NCBI GenBank assembly: GCA_036850595.1
Contig: CM072159.1
Span: forward strand, 5,049,978-5,113,977
Source: Rhyacichthys aspro
Lineage: Eukaryota > Chordata > Actinopteri > Gobiiformes > Rhyacichthyidae
Length of the DNA: 64,000 bases
Reading direction: 5' to 3'
The position numbers were made by a program, and so were the translations under genes. Numbering within the stretch: position 1 is the first letter of the stretch; every line of letters begins with the position of its first letter. The notes beneath the pieces were generated by a model. The model was not told the DNA's origin. It ran no database searches and saw only the letters and a list, made by a program, of their open reading frames with translations. Below, piece by piece: positions 24,703 to 36,015 of this stretch.

Positions 24703-25595
24703 GTAAAGTCACAATCATATCTCAGATATATGTTCATCAATGGTTTCATTTGTTGTTGACATTGCTTGAGGGGAACTGGAAGTCTGTACTGATCTAAACT
24801 GATCTGTTTTTAAGGCACTGACTAAAGAGATTTGTGAAGAAAAATCAGTGACAAAGCTACAGCCATTACATTTCTGCGTCTAATATTGTGGTCAAAAATG
24901 AAGGACCGCAGCAGAGTTCTCCTAAAATCACTTTTTCTCTGTAACAGGAAGCATCATTTCTGCCTCAATATTCATATAGCCTACAGTCTGAAGAAAGATG
25001 TTTATTTTCACTCACTTCCACCTGAGGTAATACCATAGTTGACAAGATACTGTAGCCTTGTTATCTTGTCAACTGTCAGTAGGTTAAACTTTAAATCATT
25101 TGTCTTTGCTATTTGTAAATGGTTTTTGCATTTACTCACAGTCAGTAAGAGCATACATTTCATTTGTATTTATTTTGAGACCGTGTCTGATCCTAGCAAC
25201 ATGTGAGTCTAATTGGTGACAATGATTTTGTGCAGATACCTAAAGACTAGAAAGCCATGTGGTATATGACCTAGTAGGTGTGTGAACATAAGTAACACAG
25301 GACAAAATGATGAGGTGAATGAAGAAATCAGCCAGAACATGTAAATAATGAACTGTGATAACTTTTCAAGGGAATGGCCTGATCAAAGCTCAGAGGAAAT
25401 GCAGGGATTTAGTCCAAGTCCTCTGTTGCCTTGGCTTTTCAGTTCACCATCATTAGACTACTTGGCTTCACTGTGCATGCTGACTTCATAAATGAAGTTA
25501 GAAAATTTTTATTGGAACAAAACGGAGAAAATGACTTTATTAGCATTGTCACATGCTCAATAGGCTACAAACTCATAATATTAGCTTGAAATGAT

Positions 25596-25750
25596 GCGTT
25601 TTTTGGCCTTTTGCCTTTATTAGATAGATGCAGTGCAGACAGACAGGAGATAGAGAAGGGAATGACATAGAGCGTCTGACCCAAGCGAGAATTGAACCCA
25701 GGTCGCCCAGGTATGCGCCCTACCAGGTGAACCAACAAGGCGCCCCCTAC
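25596..25750 (-). repeat. tRNA-derived SINE, near complete
   Basis: On the minus strand: a tRNA-like head with 'ttggttcacctggtagggcg' (A-box region) and 'gggttcaattctc' (B box), then 'atgtcattcccttctctatc', 'cctgtctgtctgcactgc' and the tail 'aataaaggcaaaaggcc'. This is the architecture of a common fish SINE. It is more intact than the other SINE remnants here. Confidence 0.8.
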
Positions 25751-26065
25751 TGGCATGTACAGTGATAAGTTTTAACGGCTGGAGATAGCTTTGTAGCATG
25801 TTAGCACTTTTTTATTGTCTATCTTTGTCACATCTTTCCATCCCAGCGTGGCCATGAAAGTATGCCTTCCTTCTTCTTTTCTAAAAGTATTTTTGGTGAA
25901 ATAATGGACCACCACAAGAACAGATTTTTCAACAATTTTTCCCTCCAAATTTGTCTCTATTAGTACATAACTGCTTTAATTAATTGGATAATCAGGCTAA
26001 CCCATAGTTTATGATCATATAATGTGTTGGAATGCTTCTGTGTTACGTTAATGTGATTTAGTGAG

Positions 26066-26095
26066 GTCTATGTTTGTTAGGTCTATGTTTGTTAG
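26066..26095. repeat. 15-bp tandem duplication
   Basis: Two exact copies of 'gtctatgtttgttag'. No function inferred. Confidence 0.85.
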
Positions 26096-27606
26096 GTCAC
26101 TGTGGCTGCCTTAAGTTGGAGGAGGCAACCGGCTTGTGGGCTATGTTTATCTTTAACAGAAGCCATTCAACACCCAAGAAACAGATCACATGGGGCCTTG
26201 CACACATGCCACATATACATCTATTCATAACAAGGCTGCATTTCTTCTTTTTGTATGTAGGTAGGTCTAACAGATAAAGTGTGTCACTATGAGTGCCTTT
26301 TCTAATTCTTTGGGCCTGTGTAGGAAACAAAAGGCAAGCAGTGTTAAATCCAATCTGATGTCCTTTCTTACAATCTGTTGTGACACAAAACATATTCATG
26401 TAATAGATTTTGATCAGCAGAGACTTCAAAACTCACTGGAAATATGTGAGACCAAAATGTTTGATTTTCTGTTTATGTTAGTATTGTATCTACAGTCCAT
26501 TATCGCTTGATTTTAAGTGGACTCAACTCCTCAAAATATAGAATATACATGCATTGTGTGTAGAGTCATAACAAGTTATGGTTGCCAGGGTGTAAAAAGT
26601 CAAGTCAACATGTGGCCTACCATGTGAATGGGCTTAACACATTATGTTGAGTAAATACTACCACAACACTGTCCACCTTTCCCTTTTGTTGAAAACAAGA
26701 TTGAACTTTACTTTTTGGAGTGGCTCAGGTGTACTTGTGTACAATAGCAAGTGACCTGTCAGGGATGTTGTCAGTGAGAGGCCCTTTTTTCAGGGTGTCA
26801 TTACTTGTTTTAAAGCAACTAGGTGGAAGACAAAATTCAGTTTATTCATTTCTCAGCACTTCTCAGTCAAACATCTTATCTCACTTTCATCTTCGTCAAA
26901 GCAGCTGACATTAGAACCTAGGACAGCGTGGGCTGAATGTGTGAAGCTTAAACTTTAAGTAAGTCAAACAGTGACAGGTGGTGGTTGGCGTAATTCTCCA
27001 TCGGCTCTAAAATTACCTGACTGAACTAATATGAAATATGAATGATGTGCATGTATAATGATGCAGGATTGGTACCACAATATTACAACTATAATAAGGA
27101 TTTTCATTACAGTGCGTATCCCTTTTATTCCAGTTCTATGCTCCACCATGTTGTGAATGTTTTTGTTCACTATCAGCCCTGTATTTCACTGTTTGCATCC
27201 TGTTTTCATATGTTCCACAAAGAAAAGCTGGCAGTGAGTCCAAACAACAGGTAAACAAATCTCTTAATTAAACCTGGAATTTACCGACAAGCACAAAAGA
27301 ACAAACAGTAAGAATGTCTTTCTATTCTTGGTGAGCACTGTAAAGAGTTCAGGAAGTAGGCTACTTTTTACTGCTGCCAAGTGTTATCAATAGGAATGTA
27401 AATTGCTCCTTTTTCTCTTGGATGAAGATGCAATTTATCATTAGTTTTAAATATAATCCAGGTATTTATTGTTTGCCTCGTGCTCTTTTTTAAATACGGA
27501 CAAACCCCAGGCCAGACAGCAGTTGATGTAACTAATGGAGATGTCCCTTTTGTGGGTAAAATAATATTTGAAAAAGTTTAGATTCAGATCTCGTTCTAAG
27601 TTTGTA

Positions 27607-27690
27607 ATGAGTATTCTGCAGGAGGACATGAGTATTCTGCAGGAGGACATGAGTATTCTGCAGGAGGACATGAGTATTCTGCAGGAGGAC
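27607..27690. repeat. 21-bp minisatellite, four exact units
   Basis: Four identical head-to-tail 21-bp units beginning 'atgagtattctgcagg'. Exact identity suggests recent expansion. Since 21 is a multiple of three, a short reading frame stays open through it by chance. Confidence 0.95.
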
Positions 27691-30018
27691 AGAGAAAAAT
27701 AAAGTTAAGCGTAACCCTGGTAGCATTCCTAGAAGAAGGAGGTGGAGTGATAAATCCCACATAGGCCTATTGCATCTCAAAGTGATATTTTGAGTTTTGT
27801 TTAACTAGGGTTGTAGGTGGTACTTGTCTATAGTGAGGGTTTTTGATTACTCCTGTATTGACGCAATCTGTAAAAAATCCATACAAAAAAAGTACAAAGC
27901 TGCTTTTCTGGTCCAGCAGCCCCGGCATTTATTTGTGCAGCCATTAAAAGAAAACTAAGGCCATTTTTTATTGTCCTACCATCTTAAACAATTTGACTCA
28001 AAGTGATGAGCTTCTGCCACAAGGTGTGTGTGTACCAACAGCACTATAGTGTCTTATGACAGTGTGACTCACAATTATTTTCTATCTTTTTTTTTATCTG
28101 GTCATGATTAGTTTCTTGCAGCAAATGAAACATTTAGCTGTAATCACACTTGTGTTCATATAAGAGCTACTAACACAACCTAAAAGCGTCTCCGCAGAAT
28201 AAGGATTTGGGCAAAAGTGTTTACAGTTTTTTTAAATCTGTTTTATGAGACACTAGGGCCCACAGTTCAGAGGGTTCAACGTTACTTTTTGAATCCAATT
28301 GCAGATGTGATGTTTGTGTCTCGGTGCACAGTGAGAGAGCCAAATGTGGGGCACACTTCTTGTTCATGACTGTTTTATGACTTGTTGCTGTATGCATGAT
28401 GTTGACAAAATAGTTTTTTTATCACCTGAAATATTTTACCCGTTTCATTGTGGGTGATATGATCTGGCACAGTGCTAAGTTACATAGAGATTTTTTACAG
28501 TTAGTTTTCCATGAAACTGGCATCCGCGGTTTTGGGTCTACAAAAAACACTGCCTATAGTATCAAAATATCCTTAGCAAAAAATAAGAATGTACCGTAGG
28601 AGCTCTTTGTGGTTTACTTTGTGGATATTTAATAGTTTAGAGAAGACTTTGTTTTTGCTTTAAATGTGCTTTTTACCCTGACATCCTGCTAACTGTATGG
28701 CCACTTTTCTAGAGTGTATGCACAGAGGCTACAGGCACAGGCTATACTTTGTTTCATCCCCTGCCACATCTTAGAAGCATCTGTCTATCCTCAGCTCACC
28801 TTGACATCTACCTCTGGACTATAAAAAACCTGCTGAATTCCACAATACATCCAAGACACTGTAAACAATCAAAGCAAATAGTTAAACCATTCAAATACCT
28901 GGCAGCTGTATGTGAAAATGCAGAATTTGAAATCTCTCAGGAATGAGGGTCATCTGGGAAACGCGTGATGTCTCTTTTGCTGCCACGGTCGATCAGTGTG
29001 AACCTGCTCTGTTTTTCCATCTCAAATGTGCCTCTCCTTTGATTATGAAGATAAATGGAACCATTCGCACCATATAGGGACATTACTGTAGGTCTACACA
29101 GGAGGCTTCAGCACAGAAGACGGATATCCATGAGGGAAAAATGCAATGCATAACAAAACCATAAAGTGTCAGGAAAGTAAAATAAGGGAAACTCAAAAAA
29201 GCCCTGACACACTACGATGCTACTGACACATTTAGCCCATGTATGGCTTTGAGGCCACGCTTTGACCTAAAATGTGTGGTCTCTCAGTTGTTCTTTTGGA
29301 ATAAAATGGGGTTGAACTGCGTCACAATCGAGACATGTCCTTTTTGTTTACAGTAGAAAGGAACACAAATATCCGCCTCTTTTTTAATGTTTCCAAAATT
29401 TATACAGCCACCTATAATTCTTCCAGTCATAACAGCTTTGATGTAAATAGAGCAATAAATTGATGACTTGACCTGACCCCAAACACTGACCTCCTGGGAC
29501 TTTTGGGTTTTGCATGGAGGCAAAAACTCCTATAGCTCGCAACGGTTCTATTAGAGAATAAAAATATATGCAACTTATTTTTGTCCAGGTCTGTTTTATG
29601 CTGAGTAGAGGACTGATTCACCATAGGAACCTCCTGTGCTCTCATAGGCCCTTTTTCTGCATTTTATGACTGATCCTATATGTCCAATAGAAGGGCATTA
29701 CATCCACTACACGCACAACATTTGTGTTTGCTATAATTTTACATAGCTTTTCTTTGAAGGTCCCCTTCAGACCTCACATTTCAACCACATTTGACATTTA
29801 CTAGCATCGTCTATGTTGCGTCACCTTTCACTTTCCCTCTTTTTAATCAAAACTACAGTGACTTTTGATTTGTTACTACTGTTCAGCCTTAATAGCCTTC
29901 AGTACACTTTCTCTCTGTTTTCTTCCTGATGACTCTCTCTGAGGTAAAACGGTCTGTAAATGAGCACACATTATGTGCAAACACTGCAGTCTCACTCACT
30001 AAAATGTATTATGTAATA

Positions 30019-30593
30019 CAGTAGTCCCCCACTATAACGCCTATAATCGCCTTTCGCGGCCTCGCTGTTTCGTGGATTTTTTTTAGTGCAATTTTGCATG
30101 CTTTTTTTTTTTTTTTACAGCGTATGAACGTGCATTGTGTTCTGCGTCCTGATTGGCTAAGGGACTGTAGACCATTGTCAATCAATCTCCTCCGTGCCGT
30201 GTCTCCTGTACAGTACAGAATGTGTTCGGCCAAATTTACATAAATGTTCGATCGCTAGCAGTGTGACTCTGAAGTGCTGTATGTTTGCAAGTTTTCTCCC
30301 GACAAAACCCACAATGTCGACGAAACGTTCTGCACCGACAAAGGCACCTGCGGTCGCACCCAAAAGACAGAGGAAGATACTAAGGTTTGAACTTTGAGAG
30401 TGTTTAAACAAGAGAGAAATGTGAGAAAATGTTAATGCCTGTCTGAGAAAAGTGTATAAAGTGTGTGGTGAGGGGTTTTACAGCCTTAAAACATATAGAA
30501 TAATTGTAAAAAATAAAGCTGACTACTTAGCGGATTTTGCCTATTGCGGGTTATTTTTAGAACGTAACCCCCGCGATAAACGAGGGACCACTG
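30019..30593 (+). mobile_element. Tigger/pogo-like non-autonomous element
   Basis: 575 bp flanked by TA on both sides (30017-30018, 30594-30595). The left end is CAGTAGTCCCCCAC and the right end, reversed, is CAGTGGTCCCTCG. Inner sequence with 'gcggattttgcctattgcgg' is typical of Tigger-like fish MITEs. It keeps what looks like the first ~27 codons of a Tigger-type transposase: ATG at 30315, then a basic stretch STKRSAPTKAPAVAPKRQRK, soon ending in a stop. An AATAAA lies near the right end. It is therefore a deletion derivative of an autonomous element and not a functional gene. Confidence 0.8.
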
Positions 30594-32420
30594 TATAGGC
30601 TTAAACATAATAGTGCGGTATTCCTTCAAGTGGCGTTTTGGCTCAAAATTACAATATCACAGTTGCAGGAAGTACTTACTCTTCTGTGCAAGCCAGGTCA
30701 CTTCAAAATGTGTCCTCAGAGCCGCTCTCTCAGGGTGTATCAAGGGTGCATCCAGGACAAATTTAGCACACTTAATGTTTTGCATTAAAGCAGAAATCTT
30801 ATGACTCTGTCCTTATTGAAATGCGGGGTTTATAGGGAGGCTCAGATTTGTACTTGATCAGTACTTATTTGCATTGACAATCAACACGCTAAAAAATCAT
30901 GTAAAAGAAGTTGCATGCATTTCCTGTCACACATCTGCTCTCATGTGCAAAGTAAGATGCTGGCAGCCTTTTATGAGATATCTAACCTATAAAACGCAGT
31001 AAATTGCCTTGTTTGAATGCATTATACACATATTTCTTGCCCAGAGCGGCAATAGCTAGGGTCATATGTGGTCTCTGGGTTTGACATTGTGTCGGTCTTC
31101 CTACAGAGGTGCACTGCTTCAGACCCTTAAGAGTTTGACCTCAGGTGTAACATCTGCAACTGAAATAGAAGAAGGGCTTTAGAGAAAGGGAAATCATTTT
31201 GGGGCCCAAGACATTCAGTTTAGACAGAGCAGAGAAGTGTAAACACTCGGGTCCGTGAATTATTTTCCAACTGCTGTGATTTATTATTGTTTGATTGAAA
31301 CATATAATCCCTCAGCTGCTCCTCTTCATATTTTACACTTATTGGTCTCCCTAAGATTTTATCTCCTACGTCAGTTCTTCTTTCTATAATTAGCATTGCA
31401 CCTCTCTCATTCCTAGACAGTTCCTCGACATCTTAGCCTCCACTAATGTTACATTATTATTTTACTAAAAAAAAAGTTGATGCATGTGATAGAGGTGCAC
31501 AGGTTTTTTTTTCCATTTGTAGTTTCTGATAGGAGATGGGAAAAAGGGTTGAAATATTTTGAAAGAACACTGACACATCTTTATCCGTGTTGTTTTCGAC
31601 ACCAGCTTTTAAGTACTCTCTTCAGTTTTGGACTCGGATTTGGGTTCCCTGAAATGCATCTGTGATTGTGAATGAAACTCATCTGTCCTTCATTCTCGAC
31701 ACCGCTTTCCTCAAAAGCCACGAGTGCAGTTTCCTTGGCGACAAATTTGACCGCAGAGTGGACCCACCTGGCCAAATCAGCTCTTTGAAATTCAATTAGG
31801 CCATTCTATTTTCTGAGGGACAAAAGGCCTGCTTTGTTTGTTTTGGGTAAATATGATTTTGATCAACAACGAGCTTCCTCTAGGTAGTGTTTACTGGGTT
31901 GAACTCAGCCCTGTAGTTACACTCGGAAACCACAAATTAGATCCAATCCTACAGCGCTGTGTGTAACTAATAAATATATCTGTACAGAAACAGAATGATG
32001 GAGTCGATTCCTAAAGAACATATTGTAAATGTTAAATGTAAAGCAGAACTGAATTCAGTTTGAATTTTTTATTCAAACACTAATTATGGGCATTATAATT
32101 TGTAGACATTTTTGTTTTCAAATAGTGTACATCCACATGAGATGTAAGCTGACTTAAAAGAACCGGTGCTTTCACCTGGTAGGTGAACCAGCTTCCAGTA
32201 ATTACCCATCACACGGTCATATTACCCAATTAGACCAGTGCAATGATGTTTACATTTCAATTGGTAAAACTGACACTTTGTTGTCAAACCTAAAACACAA
32301 CCATAACTGCCAGTACTTCCACTAATACCTCCAATAATAAACGTTGATAGCTACATTTGCATCTGTTAATGCTGGATTTTAAACGTATGCAAATATAAAT
32401 ATATTCAGATCTGATTTACA

Positions 32421-32500
32421 GACCAGGACCAGGACAAGACCCACACCAGGTCTAGGACCAGACCCAGACTCAGACCCAGACCCAGACCAGAACACAACCA
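32421..32500. repeat. Degenerate CAGACC-type simple repeat
   Basis: Runs of 'accagg', 'cagacc' and 'aggacc' words with interruptions. It may be a reverse-orientation relative of the GGTCTTG-rich repeat at 12190-12410. Confidence 0.6.
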
Positions 32501-32976
32501 GTGTATATTGTCATGAAAACACAGTATTTATTGAGATTTATTGAGATTGTTAATGAAATTTTATAAATACAGCAACAACACATAAACCTGTTATATATAT
32601 ATTTGTAGACATTATTTTGCATCATAAACTAATGTAATTACAGCATATACTAATGCAGTGCCCCTCCTGTAATGGACTTCAAAAGGTGATCATTTGTTTA
32701 CAGTATAACAAGGTCATAAAAAGCGACTACTAATGCCTTGTCTACACAGAGGCAGGTATCTTGGAAAATGTAGCTTTTTGTGTGCATTGTGGCCTTCTCT
32801 TCACTCAGTTGATGATTTACATCATGGTAAATACACACCTTTGAAAATTCCTGCCACTCTCAGCAGCTCCATATACAGCGTTAACATGTATTTGCTGACT
32901 GTGAGAGCGTAAAATGTTCTTGGAAAAATACCCATGTGCGTGTGGACATAGCCTTAATGTACAGTTTTTAGTAGGG

Positions 32977-33050
32977 TTAAAGGTGCTGTGTGTAGAATTG
33001 AGTGCCATCTACTGGTGATTTTTTACTCTCTATCCTTTGATGTAAAATGC
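32977..33050 (+). repeat. Possible dispersed repeat fragment
   Basis: The words 'aaaggtgctgtgtgtag' and 'gtgccatctactggtg' recur in many fish genomes in my recollection. The family is not identified. Confidence 0.35.
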
Positions 33051-33865
33051 TCTTTCTTATAAATGCATATGCAGTTAGCAGAACCATTGGTTTGTTTGTT
33101 TTTTAAATAGAGACACTTATATGGTGTAGCTTAAAACAGAAAAAGAACATTGTCTAATTTGTCCTACTTTTTGAGCATGACCACCACTATCAACACTCAT
33201 TTTTATTGCCGTTCAGATTTACAGCAGTGTAATTGAGTTCAGTAGCCGGCACTGTGGTGAATATTTAACCGCCGACCTCGTTTGACTTCAGGTAGCAGCA
33301 CATACTTTACATTTATCTGCCTCTGAAACAAGATAGGAGTGTCGGAGCCACATCTGATGCTCATGATATTAAGGCTCAGTGTAAATCTGATAGAAGTGAG
33401 GATGCTCAGTGAGGATGGGCATTGTGCTGCGTTGATATTAAATTTGTTTTAGGTATTGGTGGGATTTGTTCATTCATTTATTGTTCCGATCACGTGTTTT
33501 TTGTTTGCCGTCGAAACAGCAAATTACTCTCAAAGCACTGATGACAATATCACCTAGTTCAGTTCAGCCCAGTTCAGATGAGTTTAATTGTTTTTAGTGT
33601 TGGTACATTATGCCATGGAGTGTCAGTGGCCTTCCCCTCGAAGCTAAACACTCTTTATTGGCTGGTGCACCATTTGCCGGCTGCTCTAAGTATCTTATAT
33701 TGGACCTAATAAAATGTACACTTTATAAACGGAAGTGGAAAATATCCCTGGAAAGAGGCACAGTCTTTAATGGAAGGAAACAAAAATACACAAATGTAAC
33801 AAATAAACAGCCAAGGATTCAAAACAGAGATAGTGGTGTAAACAGTCCACTGTTTGTATTTTTAA

Positions 33866-34060
33866 ACTCTGCATGTTCTCCCCATGTTATTGTGGTTTCT
33901 CTCCAGGTAAAGGTGAAGGGGTAAATCTAAAATAGCCCGTTGTGATTTGTTGTCTGTTGTCTGTATTTGCTAGTGTTAGCATTGTTATTATTAACTGGTG
34001 ATTGTCCAGGGTGCACACTATTACTCACCCCTAGTATCTGAGATAGGCTCTAGCACCCAG
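33866..34060 (+). repeat. L2-like LINE 3' fragment
   Basis: Ordered decayed words 'catgttctccccatgtt', 'ctctccaggtaaaggtg', 'ctaaaatagcccgttg', 'gtccagggtgcacac' and 'gagataggctctagcaccc' match the layout of a very common fish LINE-derived 3' region. Confidence 0.65.
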
Positions 34061-35364
34061 TTTACTCTAACAATCACAAATGTAGGCTAAGGGTGCTTTC
34101 CAACCTGACGCCTTTGGTCCGATTCGAACAATCTCAAGTCTGATTGGTTGTTGTCTTCTATACGGTTCGTTTGATGTAGAAATGACTCTAGAAATGTTTT
34201 GAAAAGATGGAACGAAAAATTTTAAAAAATCCATAGAATGAATGGAGAGGATACCTGAGGGCACGAACTGACCACGTTCTGGCACAACTGTGTGGAAAAC
34301 AGGCTCCTGCAGCAAGCTTGATAAACCGCTCTCAAACATCTTGAGAAGTTCTTCTCCTGTGGCTGTGTGTCATTAATTATCATATAAATTTAGAGAGGTG
34401 TAGCAACTCTATGTAGAGAAAGAAAATTGATCTGCAATAGAAAGTTACAAAGAGAGCATTTGGTCAGGGGGTTTAAAGGAGAAGATGTTTTGTCCCTCAT
34501 TCAAGGGACAGAGTGGTTCAACCTGTTGTCTGCCATGATTGGTCAGAATTTAATGAGTCTATTTTCAGGGTCGTTTGCCGTTGGATGGCCTGTGTAGGTA
34601 TTGATGGGGGGGTCATTTATCACCTGTGGGCATTTAGCCTAAAATTCCCCTTCAAGTGTTGTTGACCTTGAGTGAAAACGTTGCCTTCTTTGCAACCTTT
34701 TATTGGATTATGACCTGATTGTGCTTCCTCTGTTTTCATTGGCTCAAATCAGCTCATTTATATTTTACCCAGTTTTAAGTTAGTGGTTGTTCTGCTTAGT
34801 TTGGTGCATTTAGTGTCATCTAAATTATGGAATCTATTCACACTTCTGTCTGTTTTCTTTTAACTGTGACATTTAAGTACTTGGTGCAGTATGTCACAGT
34901 ACCAGTCTTGTTGTTGCAAAGCATTATGGGGTGCAGAGTATCACATTAATAGCTTACCTTGTAAATGATTGATTATTTCGCTTCAATAACTAAACCACTT
35001 TTTCATCCAGGTGTTTTATAACTGCAGTGTTTTTCATTTGTCCAATTTTTGCATGAATTCTAAACAGACTGCACAGTGTTATTAGTTACATTTACTTAGA
35101 TGATCCAAACTCCTCTTATGAGCGAAAACAGACGGATACATTTTAATGTTCCGTAAAATTAGTTATGGCCTGTTGATATTGCATCGGGCATTCCTCTAAC
35201 TCCCTCTCTGTCAAATTTGTCATAATCCATTAACGCCCATGTTTTTTTCTGCTGCTTTCAAGATAGCTTTCAAGATTTTGGCCACGGACGACCCCCATCT
35301 GCTTTAGCTTTACCGGACGATAGTATCAGGACGGGCTTGTTTGCGGACATAGTTGTGGTGACAG

Positions 35365-35407
35365 ATATGACCTATTTAATTACGACAAATATGACCTATT
35401 TAATTAC
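35365..35407. repeat. 24-bp tandem duplication
   Basis: 'atatgacctatttaattac' occurs at 35365 and again at 35389. Simple local duplication. Confidence 0.85.
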
Positions 35408-35904
35408 AGTGAAGCTGAAAACATTGGATGCAAACACTCAGACAAGAGCAAGCTGTTTTAATTGATGTGTTTTATATCATTAACATATATTTACAAATTT
35501 CCTGATTTATTGAAAGCCTCCCTCTAATGTAGGATGTACCTAGTTGGTCTGGAATATAAGCGTCTCACTATCAGTGGTCCATCGCCAAGTGTTGGGAGTC
35601 CAGGAAGTCAGGAGGTTTAGCTTCAGTGAAAGCAGAGGGATCAGGGCCAACACGAAGTCTGATGAAATCATTTTCATTCTTCTTTGGCAGAACAAGCTGT
35701 TTGGGGGGAAAAAAAAGATGATGTTTGATTTAGTCAAGTTATGTATTGTTATGTTATATACAGTGACCTGAAAATACACCCCGCTACAGCTTAATGAACT
35801 GAAAGGAAATATACTTTTACTCATCACATTACATTTAACATATGTAACACTTAAAAGAGTTTGACTGAATGCAGGCAGGGTTTGTTAAAAGGACTATTTG
35901 TAAT

Positions 35905-36015
35905 ATGTTTGTGAGAGACCCGGGTTTGATTCCCCCTTGGATCCATTAGCTCCCTGTCCTCCCCCTTGTTTCTACATTGTCTCTCTTTCAAATAAAGGCT
36001 AAAAAGACCCCAAAC
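35905..36015 (+). repeat. SINE remnant
   Basis: A B-box-like 'gggtttgattccc' is followed by a pyrimidine-rich body and a tail 'aaataaaggctaaaaagac', the same layout as the SINE at 25596-25750 but in the other orientation and more decayed. Confidence 0.6.

Larger units (their letters stand above)
24703..30016 (+). other. Non-coding sequence 3' of the last sure htr4 exon, part 1
   Basis: Presumed intron or 3' flank. I searched by eye for a tail exon resembling the conserved mammalian 'b' tail (beginning D-A-V-E-C-G-G) and found none. Holds a SINE (25596-25750), a 15-bp x2 repeat (26066-26095) and a 21-bp x4 minisatellite (27607-27690). Confidence 0.6.
30596..35904. other. Non-coding sequence, part 2
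   Basis: No exon recognised. Contains a degenerate GACCCAGA-rich tract (32421-32500), a possible dispersed repeat (32977-33050), an L2-like tail (33866-34060) and a 24-bp tandem duplication (35365-35407). Confidence 0.5.

Noticed and set aside
24086..24706. 206-codon frame as a stand-alone gene starting at the Met at 24086
   Set aside because: The Met is internal to the htr4 exon; the same frame extends back to the acceptor at 24038 and joins the upstream htr4 exons in phase.
27607..27690. CRISPR-like array
   Set aside because: The four units are directly adjacent with no spacers, in a vertebrate intron or flank; this is a minisatellite.
27720..27760. Start of a conserved 'b'-type htr4 tail around 'ggaggtggagtg'
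   Set aside because: The frame meets a stop at once and the rest of the expected tail motif is absent.
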